64,000 nucleotides of DNA. Origin: Undibacterium umbellatum. GTDB taxonomy: Bacteria; Pseudomonadota; Gammaproteobacteria; Burkholderiales; Burkholderiaceae_D. Made by a program: the position numbers and the translations under genes. Below, in pieces: positions 17,220 to 25,566 of this stretch; the stretch's first letter is position 1; the number at the start of each line of letters is the position of its first letter. The notes beneath the pieces were generated by a model, which did no database searches, was not told the origin of the DNA, and saw only the letters and a program-made list of their open reading frames with translations. The DNA lies in the NCBI RefSeq assembly GCF_014284125.1, contig NZ_JACOFX010000017.1:1-64000 (forward strand), in the 5' to 3' direction.

Positions 17220-18041
17220 TTATTTCTGACATTTTGCACAATAGAAGCTACTACGTTGTCCTTGTTTTATCTGTTTGACAGGCTCGCCACAGACCCGGCA
17301 AGGCTCGCCAGTACGGTCATACACAAAATAAGATTGCTGAAAATAGCCACTTTGTCCATCCACACCAATGAAATCCTTGAGGGTGCTGCCACCCTGCTCT
17401 ATGGCTGCTGCCAGGGTTGCGCGTATGGCCGCTTCCAGTAAAGTATAGCGCTTCAGGCTGATGCGTCCAGCCTGAGTTTTAGGATTAATGCCTGCCCTGA
17501 ACAGGCTTTCTGACGCATAAATATTGCCAACACCGACCACGATGTCCCCGGCCAGCAAGACTTGCTTGATGGGCGCACTACGTTTTCTGGTCAATTTATA
17601 CAATAATGCTGCACTAAAATCGGTTTCCAGCGGCTCTACGCCCAACTGGCGTATCAGCAGATGCTCTTCCAGGTCGCCATCGGCGGCATCATGCCAGAGC
17701 ACGGCACCAAAGCGGCGCGGGTCTGTCATGCGCAAGGCAACGTCACCGACAACAATGTCAATATGATCATGCTTTGCTGGCAGCACCTCTTTGCCCAGCA
17801 CACGCAAATGGCCTGACATACCCAGGTGAATGAGTACAGTACCGTGCTGAAAATGCAATAAAAGATATTTACCCCGCCGCCCGGTCGCCAGGATTTGCTG
17901 CCCGCTTAGCAAGGCAGGTAAATTTGCCGGAAAAGGCCAGCGCAAGCCGGCACGGCGCATGATCACATCGGTGACCTGCTTGCCAGTCAGATGCGGCTCT
18001 ACGCCGCGACGGGTCACTTCTACTTCAGGTAATTCTGGCAT
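17220..18041 (-). CDS. mutM: Formamidopyrimidine-DNA glycosylase
   Basis: This is the Fpg/MutM repair enzyme, which excises 8-oxoguanine and formamidopyrimidines. The 273-residue protein begins MPELPEVEVTRRGVEPHL, giving the catalytic Pro2 and Glu3 after Met removal. The C-terminal zinc finger is C-X2-C-X16-C-X2-C (CRVC...CAKC), ending at the last residues as usual. The H2TH region (QVLLAGDIVVGVGNIYASE) is intact. Divergent from the TPR lipoprotein gene. Together with mutY downstream, two of the three GO-system enzymes are encoded here. Confidence 0.96.
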   Translation of the reverse strand: MPELPEVEVTRRGVEPHLTGKQVTDVIMRRAGLRWPFPANLPALLSGQQILATGRRGKYLLLHFQHGTVLIHLGMSGHLRVLGKEVLPAKHDHIDIVVGDVALRMTDPRRFGAVLWHDAADGDLEEHLLIRQLGVEPLETDFSAALLYKLTRKRSAPIKQVLLAGDIVVGVGNIYASESLFRAGINPKTQAGRISLKRYTLLEAAIRATLAAAIEQGGSTLKDFIGVDGQSGYFQQSYFVYDRTGEPCRVCGEPVKQIKQGQRSSFYCAKCQK

Positions 18042-18151
18042 GGAGGGGAACTTTTACCATTACAATTTGACACAGTGTATAAGCGCTGGCGAACCTACAG
18101 TTGTTCTGCTTTAGCGTAAAATCAATTATCAACGTCAAATCCGGATTCGTT

Positions 18152-20017
18152 TTGAAAACACTGCCTACTTTATTATTCAAGCCTATTGTATCCGCTATTA
18201 CGGCTGCCTCGCTATGGCGGCCAGCCACGATACTGTTAAGTGCGGCACTGGTCGGCGGATGCGCGACGACTGGCAAGCAGGCCAGCGAAGCTGTCGAAGA
18301 CACTCACCATGTCAGCGATGCAGCCCAGGCGGCCCTGTCTGCCGAAAAAACTCTGCACGGGGTTACCAGCCTGCCCGCCTATGAAGACAAATTGCCGGAA
18401 GTGGCCCTGTCAGAAGAATTATTCTACAAAATTATTACCGCAGAAATTGCTTATCAGCGTGGTAGCTGGCAAGGTGCCTATGTGACTCTGTATTCAGTCG
18501 CCCAGCAAACCCGCGACCCCCGGCTTGCCCGGCGCGCGGCAGAAATTGCCCTGTCGGCCAAACAATCCGGCGAAGCACTGCAGGCAGTGCGTCTGTGGCG
18601 TGAACTGGCACCCAATTCAAATGAAGCCACTCAGTACTACCTGGGTTTCATGGTAATGAATAATAATCTGGCTGAAATCCAGAGTGTCTATACTGAAAAA
18701 CTGAAGTCTTCCGACCCCAAGCAACTGGGGGTGACGATGTTGCAAGCCCAGCGCCTGTTGTCGCGTGGCCGCGATAAAAATGCCGCATTCAGCACGCTTG
18801 AAACCCTGCTGGAACCGTATAAGACCAGTACAGATGCGCATATGGCGCTGGCCCAGGGTGCCTATACCAAGGGCGATAACAAGCGTGCCGTTAGTGAGGC
18901 TCAGGCAGTATTAAAAGCAAAGCCGGATTCGCAACTGGCGGTGCTGACGATTGCCCAGGCCTCGCCACAAGCCGATGCCGCCAAGGCTTTGTCTGCTTTT
19001 TTGGTAAAAAACCCTACTGCACGTGATGTGCGTCTGGCATATGCCAGCATACTGATAGACCTGAAGCAGATCGATCAGGCTGCCCATGAATTTGAAACCC
19101 TGGCACGCGATAAACCCGATGATGTCAGCGCCATTTACACTCTGGGTGTACTGGCAATGGAGCGTAACCAGTCGCAAAAAGCTGAAAGCTATTTCCTGCA
19201 ATATCTCAAAGCACTGGAAGGTAAGACAGGCGAAGAACGTGATCCGACCACGGCACTGGTGAACCTGTCGCGCATCGCCGCAGAACGCAAGGACTATAAG
19301 GCAGCGCAAGACTGGCTGGCGCAAGTTGAGTCCTATGATGGCCGCAACCCGGCCTGGTTCAATGTACAAGTACGCCGTACTTTCTTGCTGGCCAAAGAAG
19401 GCAAGTTGCTGGAAGCACGCGCCTTCATACAGCAAATCAAGGCCAGCAATGAAGCCGAACAAATCCAGTTGATACAGTCAGAAGCACAGTTATTGCGTGA
19501 CGCAGGCTTGCCGGACCAGGCCAAGACTGTACTGGAAGAAGGCATCAAGCAGGCACCGAATAACCCGGACCTGCTGTATGACTTTGCCATGCTGGCTGAG
19601 TCACAAAAAGACATCGCCAGCATGGAAGCATCCTTGCGCAAGGTCATAGAACTGGCTCCAACCAGCCAGCACGCCTACAATGCTTTGGGCTACTCCTTTG
19701 CTGACCGCAATGTACAGCTTGATGAAGCTGTCACGCTGATAGAAAAAGCTAATCAACTGGCACCGGATGACCCTTTCATCCTCGACAGCCTGGGCTGGGT
19801 CAAGTTCAGATTATCCAGGTTTGATGAAGCCGAAAAAGCCTTGCGCCGTGCTTATCAAATGCGGCCTGACGCCGAGATCGCCACGCATCTGGGCGAGGTC
19901 TTGTGGACCATGGGACAAAAAGATGATGCCAGAAAAATCTGGCGCGACGCCCAGAAAAAAGACCCGGATAACACCACCCTGAAATCGACGCTGGAAAGGT
20001 TGAAAGTCAAACCCTGA
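18152..20017 (+). CDS. TPR-repeat lipoprotein
   Basis: About 621 residues, with a lipoprotein signal ending in lipobox VGGC (mature Cys then ATTG). The rest is a helical TPR/Sel1-like superhelix. Repeats are most obvious at the C-terminal end (NNPDLLYDFAMLAESQKD, SQHAYNALGYSFADRNVQ, DDPFILDSLGWVKFRLSR, DAEIATHLGEVLWTMGQ). No ATG occurs before the lipobox; TTG 18152 gives a normal Lys-containing signal peptide, and TTG 18101 is an alternative. Such a TPR gene before lolB is common in Burkholderiales. It probably works at the inner face of the outer membrane; the partner is unknown. Confidence 0.8.
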   Translation: MKTLPTLLFKPIVSAITAASLWRPATILLSAALVGGCATTGKQASEAVEDTHHVSDAAQAALSAEKTLHGVTSLPAYEDKLPEVALSEELFYKIITAEIAYQRGSWQGAYVTLYSVAQQTRDPRLARRAAEIALSAKQSGEALQAVRLWRELAPNSNEATQYYLGFMVMNNNLAEIQSVYTEKLKSSDPKQLGVTMLQAQRLLSRGRDKNAAFSTLETLLEPYKTSTDAHMALAQGAYTKGDNKRAVSEAQAVLKAKPDSQLAVLTIAQASPQADAAKALSAFLVKNPTARDVRLAYASILIDLKQIDQAAHEFETLARDKPDDVSAIYTLGVLAMERNQSQKAESYFLQYLKALEGKTGEERDPTTALVNLSRIAAERKDYKAAQDWLAQVESYDGRNPAWFNVQVRRTFLLAKEGKLLEARAFIQQIKASNEAEQIQLIQSEAQLLRDAGLPDQAKTVLEEGIKQAPNNPDLLYDFAMLAESQKDIASMEASLRKVIELAPTSQHAYNALGYSFADRNVQLDEAVTLIEKANQLAPDDPFILDSLGWVKFRLSRFDEAEKALRRAYQMRPDAEIATHLGEVLWTMGQKDDARKIWRDAQKKDPDNTTLKSTLERLKVKP

Positions 20018-20086
20018 TGCGAGGGCGTGTTGATATAGATACACCCTGGCGGACAGATAATGTCCGCCCTGTTATTTGTAACCACC

Positions 20087-20199
20087 AGGACTTACGCAAA
20101 ATTGTCCCGGCAAGCCGTCAGCGACGAAGACAGTACTTTAAGTACGCGGCTCCCAGGAGAGGAGCTGCAACGCAGCTGGGGCGGTTTTGCGTAAGTCCT
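20087..20199. repeat. Small terminal-inverted-repeat element upstream of lolB (MITE-like)
   Basis: The left end AGGACTTACGCAAAA (20087-20101) and the right end TTTTGCGTAAGTCCT (20185-20199) are perfect 15-bp inverted repeats enclosing 83 bp that code for nothing. The interior has further small palindromes (CAGTACTTTAAGTACG; GCTGCAACGCAGC). The element ends 18 bp before the lolB ATG. The size and structure are those of a non-autonomous element mobilised by a transposase elsewhere, or of a REP-type repeat. I see no second copy in this window. Confidence 0.7.
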
Positions 20200-20217
20200 C
20201 ACCACCATACAAGCACC

Positions 20218-20841
20218 ATGCCATCAAATACCCGACTCAGCCTGCTTGCCCCAGCCATTTTTTGTACCTTGCTCAGTACTGGCTGTGCGAGCTTGAACAA
20301 GCAGGCGCCAGCACCTGCGACGGCTGCAACCAGTACCGCCTCAGCCAGCACCCGGCAATACCAGCAACAGATACAAATCAGCGGCAAGATTTCCATCCAG
20401 TACCAGCAAGGCGACAAACCTCAAGGCCAGCATGGCAGCTTTGAATGGGAACAGGATGCCCAGGGCATACGCATCAATTTACTGTCTCCACTGGACCAAA
20501 CCGTAGCGCGCATTACCGTCAATGCGCAAGGCGCAACGCTGGAACTCGACGGCAAAGCACCGCGCACCGCCAGCGACCTTGACCAGCTCTTGCAAGAAAC
20601 CCTGGGCTGGTCTTTGCCAGTAGCAGGATTGCGCGACTGGTTGCAAGGCTTTGTCACTGTCGATGGCAAACCAGCGACCACCGTCAAGGCAGAAGACCAG
20701 ACCCTCACGACCCAAGGCTGGAAACTGCGCTATGCCAGCTGGCATGAACAGCCCAGCTTCCCCAAACGCATAGATCTGCAAAGATATACTGAACAAGCGG
20801 GTGATGTTTCCATCCGCATCGTGGTGAATGAATGGAAATGA
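20218..20841 (+). CDS. lolB: Outer-membrane lipoprotein LolB
   Basis: LolB receives lipoproteins from LolA and inserts them into the outer membrane. Start ATG 20218 gives a 207-residue product with a typical signal and lipobox LLSTGC. The mature part has the family pattern: QIQISGKISIQYQQGDKPQG near the start, GSFEWEQDAQGIRINLLSPL, then LGWSLPVAGLRDWLQG, matching the exposed-loop region of LolB. The long in-frame upstream extension crosses the inverted-repeat element and is not coding. The last 10 bp overlap the ispE start. Confidence 0.85.
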   Translation: MPSNTRLSLLAPAIFCTLLSTGCASLNKQAPAPATAATSTASASTRQYQQQIQISGKISIQYQQGDKPQGQHGSFEWEQDAQGIRINLLSPLDQTVARITVNAQGATLELDGKAPRTASDLDQLLQETLGWSLPVAGLRDWLQGFVTVDGKPATTVKAEDQTLTTQGWKLRYASWHEQPSFPKRIDLQRYTEQAGDVSIRIVVNEWK

Positions 20842-21725
20842 AACGACTGGACAACTGCCCGGCCCCGGCCAAACTGAATCTCTTCCTGCATGTGACTGGC
20901 CGCCGGGCCGATGGCTATCACTTGCTGCAAACCGCTTTCCAACTGATAGACCGCTGCGATTACCTGGATGTGGAAGTGCGTGCCGACGGCCAGATATGCC
21001 GCACCAATGACATAGAAGGCGTGCCTGCCGACAGCGACCTCATCGTCCGTGCAGCAAGGCTATTGCAAAGCCATACTGGCTGTCCATTTGGTGCCAATCT
21101 GACATTGCGCAAGCACTTGCCCATGGGCGGCGGCGTCGGTGGGGGCTCATCCGACGCGGCAACCACCTTGCTGGCGCTTAATCATTTGTGGGAAACCGGC
21201 TTGCAGCGTGAAGAGTTGATGCGCCTGGCCCTGCAACTGGGCGCAGATGTGCCTTTCTTCCTGTTTGGTGAAAATGCCTTTGCTGAAGGTGTGGGTGAAG
21301 AATTGCAGGCATTGACGACGCCAGAGGTCTGGTTTGTGGTGCTTGAACCGGGCGTACAAGTCCCCACGCCTGCAATTTTTTCGGCAAAGGAGTTGACAAG
21401 GGACACAAAGCCCGTCAGAATAGCGGACTTTCCTGGTGATGCAAAGAAAACTTGGAAAAACGATCTGCAAACAGTTGCCTGCGCATTGTTTCCGCAAGTT
21501 GATGCAGCCATTAAGTGGCTCTCACAATACGGCGATGCAAAGATGACAGGATCAGGGGCTTGCGTTTTTTGCGCTTTTGCTGAAGAATCAGCAGCTGAGC
21601 AAGTGTTAAAGCAAGTACCGGATCGCTGGGTATCATGGAAAGCAAAAGCACTGAGTCGCCACCCGATGGCGCAGAAATTGGGATCGAAAAATATTTGGCT
21701 TGAAGCCAGTTTAACGCTAAAATAG
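20832..21725 (+). CDS. ispE: 4-diphosphocytidyl-2-C-methyl-D-erythritol kinase
   Basis: A GHMP-family kinase of the MEP (non-mevalonate) isoprenoid pathway; it phosphorylates CDP-methylerythritol. The 297-residue product has PAPAKLNLFLHVTGRRADGY with the conserved Lys-Leu-Asn, and the glycine-rich ATP loop PMGGGVGGGSSDAA. MTGSGACVF is the third GHMP motif. Either ATG 20832 or ATG 20838 may be the start. The gene overlaps lolB by about 10 bp and is followed by tRNA-Gln. Confidence 0.95.
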   Translation: MEMKRLDNCPAPAKLNLFLHVTGRRADGYHLLQTAFQLIDRCDYLDVEVRADGQICRTNDIEGVPADSDLIVRAARLLQSHTGCPFGANLTLRKHLPMGGGVGGGSSDAATTLLALNHLWETGLQREELMRLALQLGADVPFFLFGENAFAEGVGEELQALTTPEVWFVVLEPGVQVPTPAIFSAKELTRDTKPVRIADFPGDAKKTWKNDLQTVACALFPQVDAAIKWLSQYGDAKMTGSGACVFCAFAEESAAEQVLKQVPDRWVSWKAKALSRHPMAQKLGSKNIWLEASLTLK

Positions 21726-21758
21726 CGGCGAACTTGGAAACAGGCAAAACGGTTGTGT

Positions 21759-21835
21759 AGGGGAGTCGCCAAGCTGGTTAAGGCACCGGATTTTGATTCC
21801 GGCATGCGAAGGTTCGAATCCTTCTTCCCCTGCCA
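21759..21835 (+). tRNA. tRNA-Gln (anticodon TTG)
   Basis: A 77-nt cloverleaf with acceptor pairs AGGGGAG / TTCCCCT, an encoded CCA end and the TTCGAAT T-loop (GGTTCGAATCC). The anticodon stem CCGGA / TCCGG encloses the loop TTTTGAT with anticodon TTG at 21793-21795. Its position between ispE and prs is the usual one in Burkholderiales. Confidence 0.97.
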
Positions 21836-21844
21836 TTAAATTAA

Positions 21845-21875
21845 AGCCGCCGCATAGATTGTGCGGCGGCTTTTT
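21845..21875 (+). terminator. Terminator after tRNA-Gln
   Basis: A 10-bp GC-rich stem (AGCCGCCGCA / TGCGGCGGCT) with a short loop, followed by TTTT, starts 9 bp after the tRNA CCA end. It separates the ispE-tRNA transcript from prs. Confidence 0.85.
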
Positions 21876-21958
21876 CAGTTTTATCAGCGGCTTTTTTTGT
21901 GTAAAACCCATGCAAAATAAGCCAGACCCACAAAAATCTCAGCCGATAGGTCCCAGCC

Positions 21959-22921
21959 ATGGCAAATGCGCGCGCAAATGACAACATGATGGTTTTCACT
22001 GGCAACGCCAATCCTGCACTGGCTGCCGGTGTTGCCAAACAACTTGGCATTCCCCTCGGTAAAGCAGACGTTTCCAAATTCTCTGACGGCGAAGTCATGG
22101 TCGAGATCAATGAAAACGTCCGCGGTAAAGATGTCTTCGTTTTGCAATCCACTTGCGCACCCACCAACGACAACCTGATGGAAATCATGTTGATGGTCGA
22201 TGCACTGAAACGTGCTTCTGCCGGTCGTATCACTGCCGCTATCCCTTATTTTGGTTATGCCCGTCAGGACCGTCGTCCACGCTCTGCGCGTGTGGCGATT
22301 TCTGCCAAGGTGGTTGCCAATATGCTGGAAGAAGCTGGTGTTGGCCGCGTCCTGATCATGGACTTGCATGCAGATCAAATCCAGGGGTTTTTTGATATCC
22401 CTGTTGATAATATTTATGCGTCGCCAATTTTGCTGGGTGACCTGGTTGCCAAGAATTACGAAGACTTGCTGGTGGTTTCCCCTGACGTAGGCGGCGTGGT
22501 ACGCGCCCGCGCCTTGGCAAAACGCCTGGGTTGCGATCTGGCCATCATCGACAAACGCCGTCCAAAAGCGAATGTCTCTGAAGTCATGAACATCATTGGT
22601 GAAGTCGAAGGCCGTAACTGCGTCATCATGGATGACATGGTTGACACTGCCGGTACGCTGACAAAAGCAGCTGAAGTATTGAAAGAACGCGGCGCCAAGA
22701 AGGTATTGGCTTATTGTACTCACCCCGTCTTGTCCGGCCCTGCGATACAACGTATTTCGCAATCGCCACTGGATGAACTGGTTGTTACCGATACCATCCC
22801 GCTGTCTGAAGCTGCCCGCGCCTGCCCCAAGATCCGTCAATTGTCTTGTGACAGCCTGCTGGCCGAGACTTTCCGCCGCATTACCAAGGGCGAGTCCGTC
22901 ATCTCTTTGTTTACGGACTAA
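21959..22921 (+). CDS. prs: Ribose-phosphate pyrophosphokinase
   Basis: PRPP synthetase converts ribose 5-phosphate and ATP to PRPP for nucleotide, His and Trp synthesis. The 320-residue product has KFSDGEVMVEINENVRGKDV, YFGYARQDRR, the catalytic flexible loop region (VVSPDVGGVVRARALAKRLG) and the PRPP-binding loop MDDMVDTAGTL. The length is normal. It lies between the tRNA-Gln terminator and its own terminator, so it is probably monocistronic. Confidence 0.97.
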   Translation: MANARANDNMMVFTGNANPALAAGVAKQLGIPLGKADVSKFSDGEVMVEINENVRGKDVFVLQSTCAPTNDNLMEIMLMVDALKRASAGRITAAIPYFGYARQDRRPRSARVAISAKVVANMLEEAGVGRVLIMDLHADQIQGFFDIPVDNIYASPILLGDLVAKNYEDLLVVSPDVGGVVRARALAKRLGCDLAIIDKRRPKANVSEVMNIIGEVEGRNCVIMDDMVDTAGTLTKAAEVLKERGAKKVLAYCTHPVLSGPAIQRISQSPLDELVVTDTIPLSEAARACPKIRQLSCDSLLAETFRRITKGESVISLFTD

Positions 22922-22942
22922 ATACGGACTAAATTATTTCCG

Positions 22943-22968
22943 GCACCATCAATTGATGGTGCTTTTTT
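22943..22968 (+). terminator. Terminator after prs
   Basis: The palindrome GCACCATCAATTGATGGTGC, extended by one base on the left, is followed by TTTTTT (22963-22968). It lies 22 bp past the prs stop. Confidence 0.85.
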
Positions 22969-23038
22969 CTGGGCCCCTGGTCGCGGGGGTTCAACACCGC
23001 AAAACAAATCAATGTTTTGCATTTTTTGGAGTAACACC

Positions 23039-23626
23039 ATGAAAGTTATCGCATTTGCACGCAATGTACAGGGGACCGGAGCGAGCCGCCGCCTGCGCCT
23101 TGCTGGCCAAACACCTGGCATCATCTACGGTGGTACAGAAGCCCCAGTATCCATCACTCTGGATCACAATGCGCTGTACCATGCATTGAAAAAAGAAGCA
23201 TTCCACTCTTCCATTCTGGACCTGGAAGTGGATGGCAAATCAGAAAAAGTATTGTTGCGCGACTTCCAAGTCCACGCCTACAAACAACTGGTTTTGCACG
23301 CTGATTTCCAACGCGTAGATCCTAACCAAAAAATCCACGTTAAAGTGCCTCTGCACTTCGTCAACGCTGACGTATCCCCAGCTGTGAAACTGTCTTCTGC
23401 AGTGATCAGCCACGTTGCTGTTGAACTGGACGTTTCTTGCTTGCCAGCAGACTTGCCAGAATTCGTTGAAGTTGACCTGTCCAAACTGGAAGCCGGCCAA
23501 TCCATCCACGTATCTCAACTGACACTGCCAAAAGGCGTGACAGCTGTTGTACACGGTGGTGACGCTACTGTTGCTATCGCTGTTGTGCCAGCTGGCGCAA
23601 CTTCTGCAGAAGCTGAAGCAAAATAA
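23039..23626 (+). CDS. rplY: 50S ribosomal protein L25 / general stress protein Ctc
   Basis: L25 binds 5S rRNA. The 195-residue product is the long Ctc-type: an N-terminal L25 domain (KVIAFARNVQGTGASRRLR; GIIYGGTEAPVSI) followed by a TL5-like C-terminal beta domain (VEVDLSKLEAGQSIHVSQL, with a short acidic/Ala tail). The start ATG 23039 follows TTGGAGTAACACC, a good ribosome binding site. A small hairpin (GCAAAAC / GTTTTGC, about 22999-23020) lies directly before that site and might affect expression. A strong terminator follows. Confidence 0.95.
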   Translation: MKVIAFARNVQGTGASRRLRLAGQTPGIIYGGTEAPVSITLDHNALYHALKKEAFHSSILDLEVDGKSEKVLLRDFQVHAYKQLVLHADFQRVDPNQKIHVKVPLHFVNADVSPAVKLSSAVISHVAVELDVSCLPADLPEFVEVDLSKLEAGQSIHVSQLTLPKGVTAVVHGGDATVAIAVVPAGATSAEAEAK

Positions 23627-23650
23627 TTTGCATTTATGCAGATTAAATGA

Positions 23651-23675
23651 AAAGCCGCCCTCGGGCGGCTTTTTT
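23651..23675 (+). terminator. Terminator after rplY
   Basis: The hairpin AAGCCGCCC-TCG-GGCGGCTT with a following T-run lies 25 bp past the rplY stop. Its position also argues that the next gene starts at 23764 and not within this hairpin. Confidence 0.9.
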
Positions 23676-23763
23676 ATTTTCTGCTTGCGGGATACTTTAT
23701 CTGCGTGCCATGTCAGAAATGGTATTACTATTTCTGACATCACTGATTTTCGGAGTTAATCAC

Positions 23764-25509
23764 ATGCCCTCCCCCTCTAGCCGCAAGCTATGCCTGAGTC
23801 TGCTCATCCAACTGTGCTTCGCCTTAGTCAGCCCTGCCAGCCAGGCCCAACTGGCTGCAGGTATCAAATATGACACCAGTTATCCCATCATCAGCCCGGT
23901 CTATGCAAAGTCTGGCATGGTGGCGACTGAGCAGGCGCTGGCGACCCAGGTGGGTCTCGATATACTCAAGCGTGGCGGCAATGCCGTCGATGCTGCGGTG
24001 GCAGTTGGCTTTGCCCTGGCGGTGGTCTTGCCAAATGCAGGCAATATTGGTGGTGGTGGCTTCATGGTTATTCATGACAGCAAATCGGGCAAGGATATCG
24101 CCCTGGATTTCCGTGAACTGGCACCGGAAAAAGCTAGCCGCGACATGTATCTGGATGCGAATGGCAAGGTCATCTCTGGCAAATCCCTGTATAGCCATCT
24201 GGCAGTTGGCGTGCCTGGCACGGTGGCAGGCATGGACCTGGCCCTGCGCAAATATGGCAGCATGACATGGAAGGATGTGATTGCCCCCGCCATACGCCTG
24301 GCCGATCAGGGCTTTGAGATCAGCCCGCATCTGGCAGAGCTGATCGATTCAAGCAAGAACCAATTGGGCAAATGGCCCGCCAGCAAGGCAATTTTTTTTA
24401 AGGATGGCAAACCCCTACTGGCTGGTGAGCGCTTGCTGCAAAAAGACCTGGCACAATCGCTACGCCTGATTGCCGAGCAAGGCCCGTCAGCATTTTATGA
24501 AGGGGCGATTGCCAAAAAGATTGTCGCTGAAATGCAGCAACATGATGGCTTGATTTCTACCAGTGACCTGAAGAATTACAAAGCCGTGGAACGCATACCG
24601 GTACGCGGCAATTATCGCGGCTTTGAAGTAGTCTCCATGCCGCCTCCAAGTTCTGGCGGCGTGCACATCATCCAGATGCTGAATATGCTGGAACATTATC
24701 CGCTCAAGGAACAGGGGGCGAATAGCGCCCAGACTTTGCATCAACTCAGCGAAGTCATGAAGCTGGCCTATGCTGACCGTTCTGAATTTTTGGGCGACCC
24801 GGACTATTACAAAGTACCGACCAAGGCCCTGACTTCGCGTGCTTACGCTGACGACCTGGTCAAGAAAATACATGCAGACCGCGCCACACCTTCCGCCGAG
24901 ATCAAGCCCGGCAAACCTTTGCCCTATGAAAGCGACCAGACCACGCATTACAGCGTGGCCGACAAATTTGGTAATGTAGTCGCCACGACCTACACGCTGA
25001 ACCTGAACTTTGGCAGCGGCATCGTTGCCACAGGCACGGGCATTGTCCTGAATAATGAAATGGATGATTTTTCGGTCAAGGCCGGCGTCCCGAATGCCTT
25101 TGGTTTGCTGGGGGGAGATGCCAATGCAGTACATGGCTGGAAGCGGCCTCTAAGCTCGATGTCACCAACCATCGTGCTCAAGGATGGCAAACCCTATCTT
25201 GTCACAGGCAGCCCTGGTGGCAGCCGCATCATCACCACGACCCTGCAAACCATCTTGAATGTCATTGACCATGGCATGAACGTGGCAGAAGCCACGATCT
25301 CACCACGCATACACCAGCAATGGATGCCAGACCAGTTACGCTTTGAAAAAGGGATCAGCATCGATACCCTGCGCCTGCTGGAACAAAAAGGTCAGGTGCT
25401 GCGGCCTGCAGCCACCCTGGGCAAAACCCAGACCATACAAATTATGCCGCAGGGTTTTGCCGGTTATTCTGATCCACGCAATCCAGACGGCAGTGCGCTG
25501 GGGTTTTAG
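23764..25509 (+). CDS. ggt: Gamma-glutamyltransferase
   Basis: This periplasmic enzyme cleaves gamma-glutamyl bonds, for example in glutathione. Start ATG 23764 has CGGAG 8 bases upstream and gives a 581-residue preprotein with a signal peptide ending near SQA-QLAAG. The N-terminal domain holds GGNAVDAAVAVGFALAVVLP and GNIGGGGFM. The autoprocessing site is in DQTTHYSVADKFGNVVATT, where Thr393 would become the N-terminal nucleophile of the small subunit. GSPGGSRIITTTLQ and MNVAEATISPRIHQQW are conserved small-subunit segments. It stands between a terminator and a convergent glycosyltransferase gene, so it is probably transcribed alone. Confidence 0.95.
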   Translation: MPSPSSRKLCLSLLIQLCFALVSPASQAQLAAGIKYDTSYPIISPVYAKSGMVATEQALATQVGLDILKRGGNAVDAAVAVGFALAVVLPNAGNIGGGGFMVIHDSKSGKDIALDFRELAPEKASRDMYLDANGKVISGKSLYSHLAVGVPGTVAGMDLALRKYGSMTWKDVIAPAIRLADQGFEISPHLAELIDSSKNQLGKWPASKAIFFKDGKPLLAGERLLQKDLAQSLRLIAEQGPSAFYEGAIAKKIVAEMQQHDGLISTSDLKNYKAVERIPVRGNYRGFEVVSMPPPSSGGVHIIQMLNMLEHYPLKEQGANSAQTLHQLSEVMKLAYADRSEFLGDPDYYKVPTKALTSRAYADDLVKKIHADRATPSAEIKPGKPLPYESDQTTHYSVADKFGNVVATTYTLNLNFGSGIVATGTGIVLNNEMDDFSVKAGVPNAFGLLGGDANAVHGWKRPLSSMSPTIVLKDGKPYLVTGSPGGSRIITTTLQTILNVIDHGMNVAEATISPRIHQQWMPDQLRFEKGISIDTLRLLEQKGQVLRPAATLGKTQTIQIMPQGFAGYSDPRNPDGSALGF

Positions 25510-25535
25510 GCTTTTCAAAGAACTTTCCTATTCAA

Positions 25536-25561
25536 CCTGAGCAGGATTCCTCCTGTTCAGG
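25536..25561. terminator. Weak hairpin between convergent genes
   Basis: An 11-bp imperfect stem (CCTGAGCAGGA / TCCTGTTCAGG, one G-T pair) lies between the ggt and GT41 stops. No strong T-run follows on either side, so termination here is only a possibility. Confidence 0.4.
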
Positions 25562-25566
25562 CTGCT

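Noticed and set aside
20017..20217. Upstream extension of lolB
   Set aside because: It reads through the inverted-repeat element and places the lipobox far from the N-terminus; ATG 20218 gives a normal lipoprotein signal.
21884..22840. A 318-codon minus-strand frame
   Set aside because: Antisense shadow of prs.
22999..23027. Hairpin before rplY, considered as terminator or ribosomal-protein leader
   Set aside because: The stem is only 7 bp and A/T-rich, and it directly abuts the ribosome binding site; there is not enough evidence to list it as a regulatory element.
23647..23763. Upstream extension of ggt
   Set aside because: It includes the rplY terminator hairpin; ATG 23764 has a ribosome binding site and a normal signal peptide.
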